Assembly (NCBI GenBank): GCA_016707705.1 | Contig: JADJHD010000031.1 | Location: forward strand, 1-64,000 | Direction: 5' to 3' | From: Bacteroidales bacterium | Lineage (GTDB): Bacteria > Bacteroidota > Bacteroidia > Bacteroidales > UBA4417 | DNA: 64,000 nt | Shown: in pieces, positions 53,377-62,864 of the stretch | Position numbering within the stretch: the first letter of the stretch is position 1 | Layout of the letters: the number at the start of each line of letters is the position of its first letter | The notes under the pieces: generated by a model | Seen by the model: the letters and a program-made list of their open reading frames with translations, nothing else | The model's database searches: none | What the model was told of the DNA's origin: nothing | Program-made: the position numbers and the translations under genes

Positions 53377-53406
53377 CAAAAGTAGAAAAAGGTCCTTACC
53401 ATTCAA
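53377..53406 (-). promoter_or_regulatory. Promoter of the AOR gene
   Basis: On the minus strand a TTG (53404-53406) is followed after 19 bases by TACTTTTG (53377-53384), which fits the TTG-N19-TAnnTTTG Bacteroidota promoter. The predicted leader is about 28 bases. Confidence 0.65.
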
Positions 53407-53616
53407 GGAAAAAATCAAGAAAAAAACGTTATGAAAATCTGTGCAACTCGTTATTTGTAAAGTATTTAGGTAATTAATGGAGAATCAAGATTGTAGGATT
53501 CCACATAACATCATTCCAGACATTGAAACAGGCGAGAAATAGACTGAATTTTTATCCTGAAAAGGGGGCGGGACAATCTGTCAACTGATTTTTGAGGCTC
53601 AACTTCTCTCTTCAGA

Positions 53617-53645
53617 TTGAGAAACTGAAAAGTGCATTATATTTG
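53617..53645 (+). promoter_or_regulatory. Promoter of the ThiF-like gene
   Basis: TTG (53617-53619), 18-base spacer, TATATTTG (53638-53645). The ATG at 53651 is only 5 bases after the -7 element, so the transcript would be leaderless or nearly so. Confidence 0.55.
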
Positions 53646-53650
53646 TAGCG

Positions 53651-54259
53651 ATGACATTTGAAGAAATCAAGAAAATATTGGGAAGCAAGACCATTGGCAT
53701 TGCCGGATGCGGAGGTCTTGGTTCCAACTGTGCCGCCGCATTGACCAGGGTGGGGGTTGGAGCTCTTGTAATTGCCGACTTCGATGTTATTGTTGAGAGC
53801 AACCTGAACCGTCAATACTACTTTCATGATCAGATTGGCATGCTGAAGGTTTTTGCCCTCAAGCAGAATCTCCTTATGATTAATCCTCATGTGAAGGTGC
53901 ATGCATTCGATATCAGGCTTTGCATTTCTGATATCGTTGAGATTTTCAGGGGCTGCGATGTGATTGTTGAAGCCTTTGATAAGGCAGAGATGAAGCATAT
54001 GATTATTGATGCAGTTCATACTCATTTGCCTGAAAAGCATCTGGTCATGGGGATAGGAATGGCCGGTTGGGGTGATAACGATATCATTCATTGTCGTAAA
54101 TCTGACAAGCTGATTGTTTGCGGAGATGAATCCAATGAGGTATCTGATCAGAACCCGCCGCTTGCACCAAGGGTTGGAGTAGTTGCCAGCATGCAGGCTA
54201 ATGCTGTACTTGAAATCCTGCTGGGCAAGAATCCCTTATCCAAATCTACCTACAACTGA
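53651..54259 (+). CDS. ThiF/MoeB/HesA-family adenylyltransferase
   Basis: A 202-residue E1-like enzyme that adenylates the C-terminal glycine of a small sulfur-carrier protein. The nucleotide motif TIGIAGCGGLGSNCAAALTR (about 15-34) and the acidic VIADFDVIVESNLNRQYYFHDQIG (as DFDVIVESNLNRQ, about 41-55, with the usual Asp/Arg residues) are clear. It is shorter than full ThiF/MoeB (about 245) and shows no CxxC zinc pair. A ThiS/MoaD-like carrier follows at 30 bp. It faces AOR divergently, so it may serve tungsten cofactor synthesis rather than thiamine, which is inference. Confidence 0.9.
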   Translation: MTFEEIKKILGSKTIGIAGCGGLGSNCAAALTRVGVGALVIADFDVIVESNLNRQYYFHDQIGMLKVFALKQNLLMINPHVKVHAFDIRLCISDIVEIFRGCDVIVEAFDKAEMKHMIIDAVHTHLPEKHLVMGIGMAGWGDNDIIHCRKSDKLIVCGDESNEVSDQNPPLAPRVGVVASMQANAVLEILLGKNPLSKSTYN

Positions 54260-54289
54260 GAAAGCTCAGTACTATCTGAATCTGCAATT

Positions 54290-54493
54290 ATGAAGTTAAC
54301 CGTAAATAACCGCGAAGAAATTATTGACAGGGAATCCCTGAATATCACAGAATTGCTTGAAGAAAAGAAGTTTTCATTCAAGATGCTGGTTATTAAGGTA
54401 AATGGCCAATTGATCAAGAAGCCTGAATATAATTCCACTCAGTTGAAAGATGGGGATGACGTAATGGTCCTTCATCTTATCAGCGGAGGCTGA
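54290..54493 (+). CDS. ThiS/MoaD-like sulfur carrier protein
   Basis: A 67-residue ubiquitin-fold carrier: KLTVNNREEIIDRESLNITE, LLEEKKFSFKMLVIKVNGQL, DGDDVMVLHLISGG. It ends in the Gly-Gly needed for thiocarboxylation by the adjacent ThiF-like enzyme. With no other thi or moa genes nearby, I cannot say whether it feeds thiamine thiazole or pterin cofactor; its place near AOR favours the latter. Confidence 0.9.
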   Translation: MKLTVNNREEIIDRESLNITELLEEKKFSFKMLVIKVNGQLIKKPEYNSTQLKDGDDVMVLHLISGG

Positions 54494-54517
54494 GAAGCAT
54501 TCATTCCGAGGATGCTA

Positions 54518-57040
54518 TTATTCCTTAATTACAGCTGCTCTTCCCACTCTTCCTGAATCAAGTACAGTCGAAAACTGCATCCCTTTCCTGACAAGGGTTC
54601 CGCTTTTGTATAATGATGATTTCAGGGTAATTGCCTTTCCTTCCGAAGCATACCTTATCTGTAATCCCGGGAATTCTGTATTGGCGAGAATCTTGCCATC
54701 CTGTTCATGCAATCCCGGCAAGGGTATCCTGAATTTCCATCCCATTTTTTCCAGCATCGGCAGCTCTTTCTGTCCGAGCAAATTTGAAAAGAGATTAAAC
54801 TCACTTATGAAAAGCTGTTCTCTTTTGGCAGAATCCAATTCAGTTTCCCATGAATCCTGAGCCGACCAGGCTTTGTCTGCTACTGCGAGCAATCGGGGGA
54901 GCAGCATATATTGGTAGCGCTCTGAATCAATGAGTGTTTCTCCCCACAGGCATCCTTCAATACCCTTGATTGAATTCCGGCCCCTGTCGCTGAGGTTTAC
55001 ATTATTCCGCTTTAAAAGTACCTTGCCAAGGGTATCTCCAAGTTTGCCAATGCCTGCACCGAAAGGAATGCTGTAAGGCGAGAACTTATAAACATTGCGT
55101 GTATTGGAGAAATTTGCCCAATAGAATCCTGGTTCCTGCGGATCCTTGCTGTAGGCCATATCAATATACAATTGGGTGGCATTGGCCTGTATTACCGGTA
55201 AGCCGGCATTGGCAAGAGTATAACTGTTGTAGAGATCGCTTCCGTCCCATAGTGAGTTCCAACAATAGGACTGGATATTCCTGTCCTTCATTTCCTCATT
55301 GACGGTCTTTTCACCTCCAGCTAGTGGATGTGTGAATGAGATTTCTTCCCATCCGGCCATGCGGATATTCTTCAGAATCAGGATATCATTCACCCTCTTG
55401 GCAAAATAGGAGGAAAGGCTTCTGAAAGTAGGATATTCGGGATGCAGATCCAGGAATTTCCTGCAAACTTCCGACTGTTCCCATGCTCCACCAGGGACTT
55501 CATCTCCGCCAATGTGCAGGGTGTTCAGTTTAAGCCCGGCATCCCTGTACATATTATCGATTTCGGAAATCACTTTCTTTAAAAAGGAGTAAACGCTTTC
55601 ATTGCAGACGCAGATCACATTATCGTCATAACCCTGTGCCGAACTGTAGATTGATTTATCGAGGGTATCGCGAAGCAGATATTCCATTGCTTCAGCAGGC
55701 TTGCCCAATGCCATGTATTTCCTGTATCTGTAATCCATGGCTTTCACTGCAGCCCTGGCATGTCCGGGCAAATCTATTTCAGGGATAATCTCTATATGCC
55801 GCTCTGCCGCATAGCGCAGGATCTCGATAAAGCTGCTGCGGTTGTAAAAACCACTTCCGGAAGAAGCCCCGGTTTCGCGCAAGGGTCCGCTGCCATAGGC
55901 AGGATAGAGGTTCTCTGCTTCATTTGGACTATGTCCCCTGAATGAGCCATAGGAGGTTAGTTCCGGGATTCCATTGATTTCGAGTCTCCAGCCCTCATCA
56001 TCGGTAAGGTGAAAATGAAACTTATTGAATTTGTAGAGTGCCAGCAAGTCGATGAGCTGCCTGATCTCTTCCTTTGTGCGGAAATTTCTGGCTACATCCA
56101 GCATGAATCCCCTGTACCCGAATCTGGCTGAATCAGCCACTTCGAGGCATGGCAGATTGTTGCCGTTTGTCAGCAGCAAGGAATGAAAGCTTTGAATACC
56201 GTAAAAAATCCCTTCTGATCCGGAAGCCTGTATTCTAACTCCTTCAGGCTGTTTGATTGATAAGGCATATGCAGAAGCAGAACGAAATGCGTTTGGAACA
56301 ATTTCAAGTGAAACTGAGGGTAAGCTTATTGCGGCCCTGGCAGAGCGATTCACATTAATTCCTGCTTCCTTGAGGTAAGCGGTTAGCATTGCTGACTCCG
56401 ATCGCAGTTCAGCCGGGGCTGTCAGACTAATATCCTGAGGAAGGAAGAGTGATTGTCCGCTGTACTTCCATGATGCAGGCATTGGCAGAAAGGGGGGGAG
56501 TTCGCTGCCGGGAAGCAGGCTCAATTGTGCGTTTTCTGCAAACCTGTTTTCTGCGGTTTCCGGATACCTGTAATCAGAAGATGAGGTGAGGGTTTGTTTC
56601 GGGTCGGAGATTGGCTTTATATCAATTTCAGAGGCAACAGCTTTGCCATTCTCAACAAAATATCCGCCATTGGGGAAGTCTGACGCCTGAATAGTCCAAT
56701 GCCTTGATACCATCCTGACCTTTAGATTTTTTCCGGCTGCAATATTGGGAAAACGTTCAGCCGGTTCCAGTACGAAGAAATTGCCATTCAGTTGCCTGCA
56801 TTTAAAATCACCCTTGACGCTATCACACACAACCGGCCTGATGAAATTAAAATAGAAGGATACATCTCCGCCTTTTATAGCAGTCTTACCATCATTTCTG
56901 AATTCAAATTCCGAGAGGGTAAGGCTTTTATCCTGATACTGATTTGAAAGAACCTTCCAGCTTACCTTCAGGTTCGCTACCTGACTGAATCCTGAAAGGA
57001 AAAGGGTGAGGAATGCAAGGACAATGATGACTTGGCGCAT
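54518..57040 (-). CDS. Glycoside hydrolase family 20 beta-N-acetylhexosaminidase
   Basis: A secreted 840-residue enzyme releasing terminal GlcNAc or GalNAc. Signal peptide (about 1-19, LTLFLSGFSQ); a beta-sandwich N-terminal domain (about 20-165); GH20b alpha/beta domain (about 180-310); GH20 catalytic barrel (about 310-690) with GYRGFMLDVARNF, FHFHLTDDEGWRLEI, EIDLPGHARA and the catalytic Asp-Glu pair in HIGGDEVPGG (near 507), then MAGWEEISF. The start at 57040 gives a clean signal peptide; the frame is open up to 57157. The C-terminal part (about 790-840) is likely a beta-sandwich. Confidence 0.92.
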   Translation of the reverse strand: MRQVIIVLAFLTLFLSGFSQVANLKVSWKVLSNQYQDKSLTLSEFEFRNDGKTAIKGGDVSFYFNFIRPVVCDSVKGDFKCRQLNGNFFVLEPAERFPNIAAGKNLKVRMVSRHWTIQASDFPNGGYFVENGKAVASEIDIKPISDPKQTLTSSSDYRYPETAENRFAENAQLSLLPGSELPPFLPMPASWKYSGQSLFLPQDISLTAPAELRSESAMLTAYLKEAGINVNRSARAAISLPSVSLEIVPNAFRSASAYALSIKQPEGVRIQASGSEGIFYGIQSFHSLLLTNGNNLPCLEVADSARFGYRGFMLDVARNFRTKEEIRQLIDLLALYKFNKFHFHLTDDEGWRLEINGIPELTSYGSFRGHSPNEAENLYPAYGSGPLRETGASSGSGFYNRSSFIEILRYAAERHIEIIPEIDLPGHARAAVKAMDYRYRKYMALGKPAEAMEYLLRDTLDKSIYSSAQGYDDNVICVCNESVYSFLKKVISEIDNMYRDAGLKLNTLHIGGDEVPGGAWEQSEVCRKFLDLHPEYPTFRSLSSYFAKRVNDILILKNIRMAGWEEISFTHPLAGGEKTVNEEMKDRNIQSYCWNSLWDGSDLYNSYTLANAGLPVIQANATQLYIDMAYSKDPQEPGFYWANFSNTRNVYKFSPYSIPFGAGIGKLGDTLGKVLLKRNNVNLSDRGRNSIKGIEGCLWGETLIDSERYQYMLLPRLLAVADKAWSAQDSWETELDSAKREQLFISEFNLFSNLLGQKELPMLEKMGWKFRIPLPGLHEQDGKILANTEFPGLQIRYASEGKAITLKSSLYKSGTLVRKGMQFSTVLDSGRVGRAAVIKE

Positions 57041-57216
57041 GGAAAACATTTTCGACAAAGATACAGGAATCGGAAGGAATGCAACAGCAGCCTGCCATGC
57101 ATATCTATAACAACAAAATGATAAGGGGAATACAATCAGGAATCCTGATTTCCGCAAAGCAAAATTTCAGAAATGAGAATACGTAAACGCAGCCGTAATC
57201 AATCAGACTGTCTGGC

Positions 57217-60024
57217 TTAATCCTTTATATACTTGAGGATTAGTCCGAACATGGTCTTTTTATCAACCGGCTTGGTAAGGAAGTCATTGAAACCTGCCTC
57301 GTCAAACTTCTTGAGATCTTCTTGTGAGCTATAGGCTGTAAGAGCAATTACAGGCAAATCGGGCATAAACTTTCTGATGCCAGCAGTTGCTTCGTACCCA
57401 TCCATCACAGGCATTTGTATATCCATGAGTACCAGGTCAATGTCAGGATTTTCCATGCACAGTTTTACTGCCTGGGTACCATCCTCGGCATAAAGAACTT
57501 CGGCATTAGTGCGGGATAACATGTAATTGATCAGTCGGAAATTGGCATATATATCTTCGGCAACCAGAAGTTTCCTGTTACTGAAATCGAAATCGAGTGT
57601 GGTGGGTTTTGGAGTTTCCATGTTGGATGAGTAGCCTTCCCAGATTTTAATAGGCAATGAGAAATAAAAAGTAGCACCGCTTCCGGTTTCAGATTCGAGC
57701 CAGATCTTTCCTCCCATGAGTTCAACAATACCCTTGGAGATGGAAAGGCCGAGGCCTGTTCCTCCGTAAAGTCTTGTATAACTTTCTTCTTCCTGGCGGA
57801 AGCGTTCGAAAATAATGTGCTGTTTATCCTTTGCGATTCCTTTTCCGGTATCCTTTACATAAAAGATAATCTTATCTTCATCTGAATAGTAACCCGTCTT
57901 GATATAGCCTGCATTGGTGAATTTCAATGCATTTCCGACGAGGTTCAATAAGACCTGCTTCAAGCGGACCTCATCACAGAGTATGCTGCAATTGTCGTCG
58001 GCAAAGCCTTTCTCCAGCAGCATTTCAACCTGATGCTTGCCCAGGTTCTTCTTCTCAACTTCCGTAGTCATTTGAATGCTTTCAAGCAACTTGTTCAGGT
58101 TAAGTTGAGTGGGATTAATGCTTAGCTGGTTGCTTTCAATCTTTGCAAAGTCAATAATATCATTGATAATGGTAAGCAGTTGCTTTCCGCTATTGCGGAT
58201 GATGGAGATGAAATCATGTCTTTGTTCCGGACCAAGATCCTCATCGTCAAGAAGTTCAGAGAATCCCACGATGCTGTTCATCGGGGAGCGGATCTCATGC
58301 GACATATTCGCGAGGAATGCAGATTTCAGGCGTTCAGATTCTTCTGCCTTCTTTCGGGCAGCTATAATGGTTTCTTCATTCTTTTTGCGTTCAGTGATAT
58401 CTCTGGCAGTAGCAATCACAACTTCCTCCCCGAAATATATACCCTTGCTGCAGATTACATCCTTTGGAAAAACTTCGCCATTCTTTCGCAGTCCCCAGAA
58501 TTCAAAATGCTCAGTAATGCCATTATTGAAGGTATTCATTACCATTTCGCCAACCTGTTCCAGGTCGTTCATTTCAGGTGCTGAGACAAATTCCACAGGC
58601 TGCATGTAAAATTCCTCGCGGCTGTATCCATACATTTTAACTGCACCTTCATTGATATCAATAAATTTACAGTCCTTGTTCAGAATATAAATCGATTCGC
58701 TTACAGTATTCAGGATTCCACGATAGCTTTTCTCGCTCAGCTGAAGGTTTTCTTCCTGCTGCTTGCGGTTGGAAATATCCCTTGTAGTTGAAAGTACGCA
58801 GGTTACTCCATTAATCTCGATGAAGCGGGCTGACATCAAACCATATCTGACTGAACCGTCCTTCATCCGGAACTGGGCTTCCATGCCTGTGATTTCACCT
58901 CTCTCCTTCAGGACTTTGATCATTTTATCACGATCCTCATCATGCACCCAAAGCTTTACACCTTCACTTGTGGAGGATTTTCCAATAACTTCTTCTGCCG
59001 AATATCCGGTTATATTGGTAAATCCTTCATTAATATCAATATAAACACCATCAGAGGCCCTGTTGATATTGATGGAGTCCGGACTCGTACGGAATGCTTC
59101 AGAGAATTTCTTTTCACTGATTTTCAGGACATCCTCAAGATGCTTCCTTTCAGTAATATCCCTGATGAATGTTTGATAACTTCGATCAGGCATCATCTTA
59201 GAGTTCATCTCCACCGGTACAATTACCCCATCCTTACGGGTTAGGAAACGCTCACTCCTCACTATCAGGCCGGCTTTGAGCATTTCATACTGCCAGGGAA
59301 CGCGTTTTCGTTCTTCTTCCGAAAACAATATGTTGATATTCTGACCAATGAGCTCCTTGCTGCGGTATCCGCTCAACTCAAAGGCGCGCTTGTTTGCATG
59401 AATAATACTGCCTTCAGGATCGCCCAGCAGAATGGCATCAACGCCAAGGTCGAAAAGAGTTTCCAACTGTCCTTCATTTCTGTAAAGCAGGTCCTCAGCC
59501 CTCTTCTGATCGTTGATGTCAATTAATACAGCATTGCAGAAGCTGGATTTTGAGAGGCAGATTCCCTCCATCCTGACATGGAAAGAAGGTGAATGCTTAA
59601 GCTCAAGAGTGAGTTCACAGCTTTCCTTTCCAACGCATTCATATACTTTGATTAAGAATTTCCTGAAAACCGGAATAGAATCTGTTTTCAGGAATGTTTC
59701 CAGGTTCTTCCCGGGTAAGGTAGACAAATCTGTTTCCAATATCCCCGCTGCACAAAGGTTAGCTTGCGCAATTACTCCCACCTTATCAAAGGAAAGGTGA
59801 GAAACAGGTGCAAAATTGAACAAATCAGCATACAAGTTCAAATTCTCCATTGAATCTCCGACAGCTAACTGTGATGCAATTATGTGCTTGGCGGAATCGG
59901 AGTCACCAGGTTTAGTTTCAGATGCCTCAATGTTAAATTTTGCGCCCGGATTGGTTCCCGGCTTGTTTGAAAATGACGGATTCTCCTCAAATGCATCCGG
60001 CAAGTTCTCCATTTCTTGATTCAT
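57217..60024 (-). CDS. Multi-PAS hybrid sensor histidine kinase with receiver domain
   Basis: A large cytoplasmic sensor kinase of 935 residues from 60024 (MNQEMENLPD; an ATG at 60057 is also possible). Four or five PAS/PAC domains occupy about 60-550, with repeated PAC endings (FIRDITERKH, STTRDISNRKQ, ATARDITERKK). HisKA has the phosphorylated His in ANMSHEIRSPMNSIVG (near 573); HATPase_c has the N-box VGNALKFTNAGY, KDTGKGIAKD and GTGLGLSISKG (near 763). The receiver (about 817-930) has the phosphoacceptor Asp in LVLMDIQMPVMDGYE (near 865) and Lys in FLTKPVDKK. No membrane segment, so input is probably internal or soluble. Partner and output are unknown. Confidence 0.93.
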   Translation of the reverse strand: MNQEMENLPDAFEENPSFSNKPGTNPGAKFNIEASETKPGDSDSAKHIIASQLAVGDSMENLNLYADLFNFAPVSHLSFDKVGVIAQANLCAAGILETDLSTLPGKNLETFLKTDSIPVFRKFLIKVYECVGKESCELTLELKHSPSFHVRMEGICLSKSSFCNAVLIDINDQKRAEDLLYRNEGQLETLFDLGVDAILLGDPEGSIIHANKRAFELSGYRSKELIGQNINILFSEEERKRVPWQYEMLKAGLIVRSERFLTRKDGVIVPVEMNSKMMPDRSYQTFIRDITERKHLEDVLKISEKKFSEAFRTSPDSININRASDGVYIDINEGFTNITGYSAEEVIGKSSTSEGVKLWVHDEDRDKMIKVLKERGEITGMEAQFRMKDGSVRYGLMSARFIEINGVTCVLSTTRDISNRKQQEENLQLSEKSYRGILNTVSESIYILNKDCKFIDINEGAVKMYGYSREEFYMQPVEFVSAPEMNDLEQVGEMVMNTFNNGITEHFEFWGLRKNGEVFPKDVICSKGIYFGEEVVIATARDITERKKNEETIIAARKKAEESERLKSAFLANMSHEIRSPMNSIVGFSELLDDEDLGPEQRHDFISIIRNSGKQLLTIINDIIDFAKIESNQLSINPTQLNLNKLLESIQMTTEVEKKNLGKHQVEMLLEKGFADDNCSILCDEVRLKQVLLNLVGNALKFTNAGYIKTGYYSDEDKIIFYVKDTGKGIAKDKQHIIFERFRQEEESYTRLYGGTGLGLSISKGIVELMGGKIWLESETGSGATFYFSLPIKIWEGYSSNMETPKPTTLDFDFSNRKLLVAEDIYANFRLINYMLSRTNAEVLYAEDGTQAVKLCMENPDIDLVLMDIQMPVMDGYEATAGIRKFMPDLPVIALTAYSSQEDLKKFDEAGFNDFLTKPVDKKTMFGLILKYIKD

Positions 60025-60396
60025 AAAATTAATATTGTGGTCAAAACAATAAATCATCCATCAATTGAATCTCATTGCAGAGATTCAACCTTCGGGATGA
60101 AAATTTCAAAACGATGCTCAATCAGAATCTGTGATTCAGATCAAACATCTGCAATGCTAAATCTCAGCCAATATCAATAAACATCTAACAGCTGTGATTC
60201 AGGAAGTACGGAAATTATAAGTATGGACGAGTCACTCTGCTTGAGACCAAAAATAGAAAATATACAATTCAATTGAGCATTAGGGTAATAAATAAAAATA
60301 TTCACAAACTTTTTAAACTTTCGCAAGAAAATATTTGAGTAAATAGTTACCTGAATATGATGTTCCCTGATATTGTTTGACCAAGGAGCTTCCAGA
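60025..60396. other. Intergenic region between histidine kinase and folC
   Basis: A 372-bp A+T-rich gap, both neighbouring genes being on the minus strand. I see no ORF, terminator hairpin or TAnnTTTG element placed well for the kinase gene. Confidence 0.45.
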
Positions 60397-61683
60397 TCAA
60401 ATCACTTCAGCAACAACAAAAGCACTTCCTCCAACAACTACCAGATCATCCTTTCCTGCTTCACACAAGGCGATCTTATAGGCTTCAGCCACAGAGCCAT
60501 AGCTGTTGCCTCTCAGTCCGGCTTCATGAGCTTTGGCTGATAATATTCCAACATCAAGACCTCGTGGGATATCTGCCTTACAGAAATAGTATATTGCAGA
60601 AGCAGGCAGCATCCGAAGCATTTCATCTATTTCCTTGTCATTCACTACTCCAATAACAAAATGCAATTGTTTGTGAGGGGTGAGATTCACCTGCTTCAAA
60701 ACCTCTGCAATCCCATCACGATTATGTCCTATATCAGCTACAGCAAGCGGATTTCTGGATATGATCTGCCATCTGCCCTTTAATCCGGTATTCTTTAAAA
60801 CCTTTTTGATTCCGGTAGTAAGCTGCGATTCCTCAATTTTATATCCCTGAATTCGCAATCGCTCAATGGCAGTAAGGCAGGTGCTTAGGTTTTTCAACTG
60901 GTAACTTCCGGAAAGGGGACTTGTCAGCTGTATGCTGTAATTTTCATTCAACTTATATTTCGCAGTCAATCTCCCTTTTTTATCATAAGCATGATCAATG
61001 AGACGGACAGTTTTATCTGCAAATAGGATTGCCGATCCTTTTTCCCGGGCCTTGGCGCTGAAAATCTGCATGGTTTCAGTATGCGATTCGCCTATCACAA
61101 CCGGAATCCCGGGCTTGATTATTCCGGCTTTTTCGGATGCAATTGCTGCCAGAGTATCTCCCAGGAATTGCATATGATCATATCCGATATTTGTGATAAT
61201 GCAAAGATCTGGTTGTATGATATTGGTAGAATCCAGCCTGCCGCCCATGCCAGTCTCCATAACCGCCACATCTACTCCAGATGATGCAAAATAGGAGGCA
61301 GCCAGTGCAAAAGTCCACTCGAAAAAAGAGGGATTCACCTGCTCAAACATTTCCTTGTGCTCATTCACAAATGCAGTTATGCAGGCTTTTGGTATCATCT
61401 TTCCATTCACCTTAATCCGTTCGCGGAAGTCCTTCAGATGGGGTGAGGTAAAGAGTCCGCATTTATAGCCCGATTCCTGTAGAACAGATGCCAGGAAATG
61501 TGAGGTTGAACCTTTTCCATTTGTCCCTGCAATGTGAATGGTTCTGAATTTCAGCTCAGGTTTGCCGAGAAATTCGGAAAGTGCAAGGGTATTGTCGAGA
61601 TTTGCCTTGTAGGCCGCTGCTCCAACCCTATGAAACATGGGGAGCCGGGCGTAAATATAATCGAGGGTTTGCTTGTAGTTCAT
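60397..61683 (-). CDS. folC: Bifunctional dihydrofolate synthase/folylpolyglutamate synthase
   Basis: A 428-residue ligase of the Mur family that adds glutamate to dihydropteroate and to folates. ATP-binding HIAGTNGKGSTSHF (about 50-63), the family DLCIITNIGYDHMQFLGDT, GMGGRLDSTN, KAGIIKPGIPVVIGE and VGDIGHN-type end (VADIGHNRDGIAEV) are all present. The start at 61683 (MNYKQTLDYI) is chosen because the longer frame overlaps the upstream gene. Together with that gene and the next it forms a minus-strand group. Confidence 0.95.
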   Translation of the reverse strand: MNYKQTLDYIYARLPMFHRVGAAAYKANLDNTLALSEFLGKPELKFRTIHIAGTNGKGSTSHFLASVLQESGYKCGLFTSPHLKDFRERIKVNGKMIPKACITAFVNEHKEMFEQVNPSFFEWTFALAASYFASSGVDVAVMETGMGGRLDSTNIIQPDLCIITNIGYDHMQFLGDTLAAIASEKAGIIKPGIPVVIGESHTETMQIFSAKAREKGSAILFADKTVRLIDHAYDKKGRLTAKYKLNENYSIQLTSPLSGSYQLKNLSTCLTAIERLRIQGYKIEESQLTTGIKKVLKNTGLKGRWQIISRNPLAVADIGHNRDGIAEVLKQVNLTPHKQLHFVIGVVNDKEIDEMLRMLPASAIYYFCKADIPRGLDVGILSAKAHEAGLRGNSYGSVAEAYKIALCEAGKDDLVVVGGSAFVVAEVI

Positions 61684-61729
61684 CAGGTAAGCTGGCTGGA
61701 CGGATTTTATCCGATTTTCACCGGGTTCT

Positions 61730-62860
61730 TTATTGCTTGTTCCGGGCAATCTTTCCCAATACCCAGGAAGCAGAAGTTTTGATATTCAGTCCGTAACAGA
61801 AATCTATTGAGCTCCTTTCAAGATCATAATAGGATTCAAATCGGAATCCGAGGTCAATCCCTTCTGCTATCCGGTGGTCGAGTAGTAACTTCTGACCAAA
61901 TATTGAGCGATTATCCCTGTAATATAGTATGTTGAGCGAAGAAACAGATTCAAACAATGGCTCTCCCAGGGGTGAGAAGAAATACTTGCCATGGAAATAG
62001 CTCAGCATGAGTCTTGCCCAATTATACTTTAACTGGGCATAGGAATATAAAGCATAACCTTTTTTATAGGGAATGGTGGTTTTGCTGGATTGGTCTGCAG
62101 ACTGTATAGCAAATGCTGCAGCTTCCACCTGAAGGCCACTCAGCTGAGGAAGCGGTGATGCAAAAACCAGTCCTCCGGCAAGGTTAAGCCTTGTTTCAAG
62201 CGGCTCATCCGAAGTATCTACCTGTCCGCCAAAGTGATGTATCACTCCCTGGAATTGCAGATCCAGCTTTTTCCTATCTGCATTCTTCAATAACCTGAAG
62301 CTGCTGTTGAACCCCGCACTTATTTCTTCCTTCTGGTTGTCGCCCGGAAGTATAAAACGATCCCAGCTGATCCATACCGAAGCATTTCCATACTCTCTTT
62401 CATGCATGAATTGAACTCCGTATTCCGGATTGCGCATGAAATAGTTGTCGCTGCTGTAAATGGGTTCCAGTAATTTATGATCCAAAAGTCCGTACAATTG
62501 CCCGAATATCAGTCTGCTTCCTTTCCAGGGTTCATATTCGAAACGGATCACCGGGAGAAGGCTGTTGAATTTTTCCTTTCCATAGAAATACCTTGCATAA
62601 AATCCTGCACTCAATCGGGTATTGCTGGTAAAGGCATAGGTTATTTCTGGCTGCAGATTGCTTCCAAAGAATGTAAGACCTTCAGTGTATGGATTGAAGT
62701 ACTCATTATTCTTCAGGAAGTTATTATTGCTGAAATGGAACATGAACTGCTTCGCCTGAAGCATGGTATCTGGTCCCGGACTGATGTATGATTGGTTAAT
62801 TTCCTGTGAGGACAGGCTCAGCTGAAGGAGCAGGAAACAAAGGACCAGTAAGTTCTTCAT
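61730..62860 (-). CDS. Outer-membrane barrel-like protein
   Basis: A 376-residue protein with a signal peptide (about 1-19, FLLLQLSLSSQ) and then beta-barrel strands, many with Tyr, Phe and Asn (NFLKNNEYFNPYTEGLTFFG, TRLSAGFYARYFYGKEKF, GSRLIFGQLYGLLDHKLL). No recognised family domain was seen; a porin-like or transport barrel is possible. It starts 4 bp after the propeller lipoprotein gene stop and is followed 46 bp later by folC, so all three may be one transcript. Start at 62860 fits the signal peptide. Confidence 0.7.
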   Translation of the reverse strand: MKNLLVLCFLLLQLSLSSQEINQSYISPGPDTMLQAKQFMFHFSNNNFLKNNEYFNPYTEGLTFFGSNLQPEITYAFTSNTRLSAGFYARYFYGKEKFNSLLPVIRFEYEPWKGSRLIFGQLYGLLDHKLLEPIYSSDNYFMRNPEYGVQFMHEREYGNASVWISWDRFILPGDNQKEEISAGFNSSFRLLKNADRKKLDLQFQGVIHHFGGQVDTSDEPLETRLNLAGGLVFASPLPQLSGLQVEAAAFAIQSADQSSKTTIPYKKGYALYSYAQLKYNWARLMLSYFHGKYFFSPLGEPLFESVSSLNILYYRDNRSIFGQKLLLDHRIAEGIDLGFRFESYYDLERSSIDFCYGLNIKTSASWVLGKIARNKQ

Positions 62861-62864
62861 AGGT

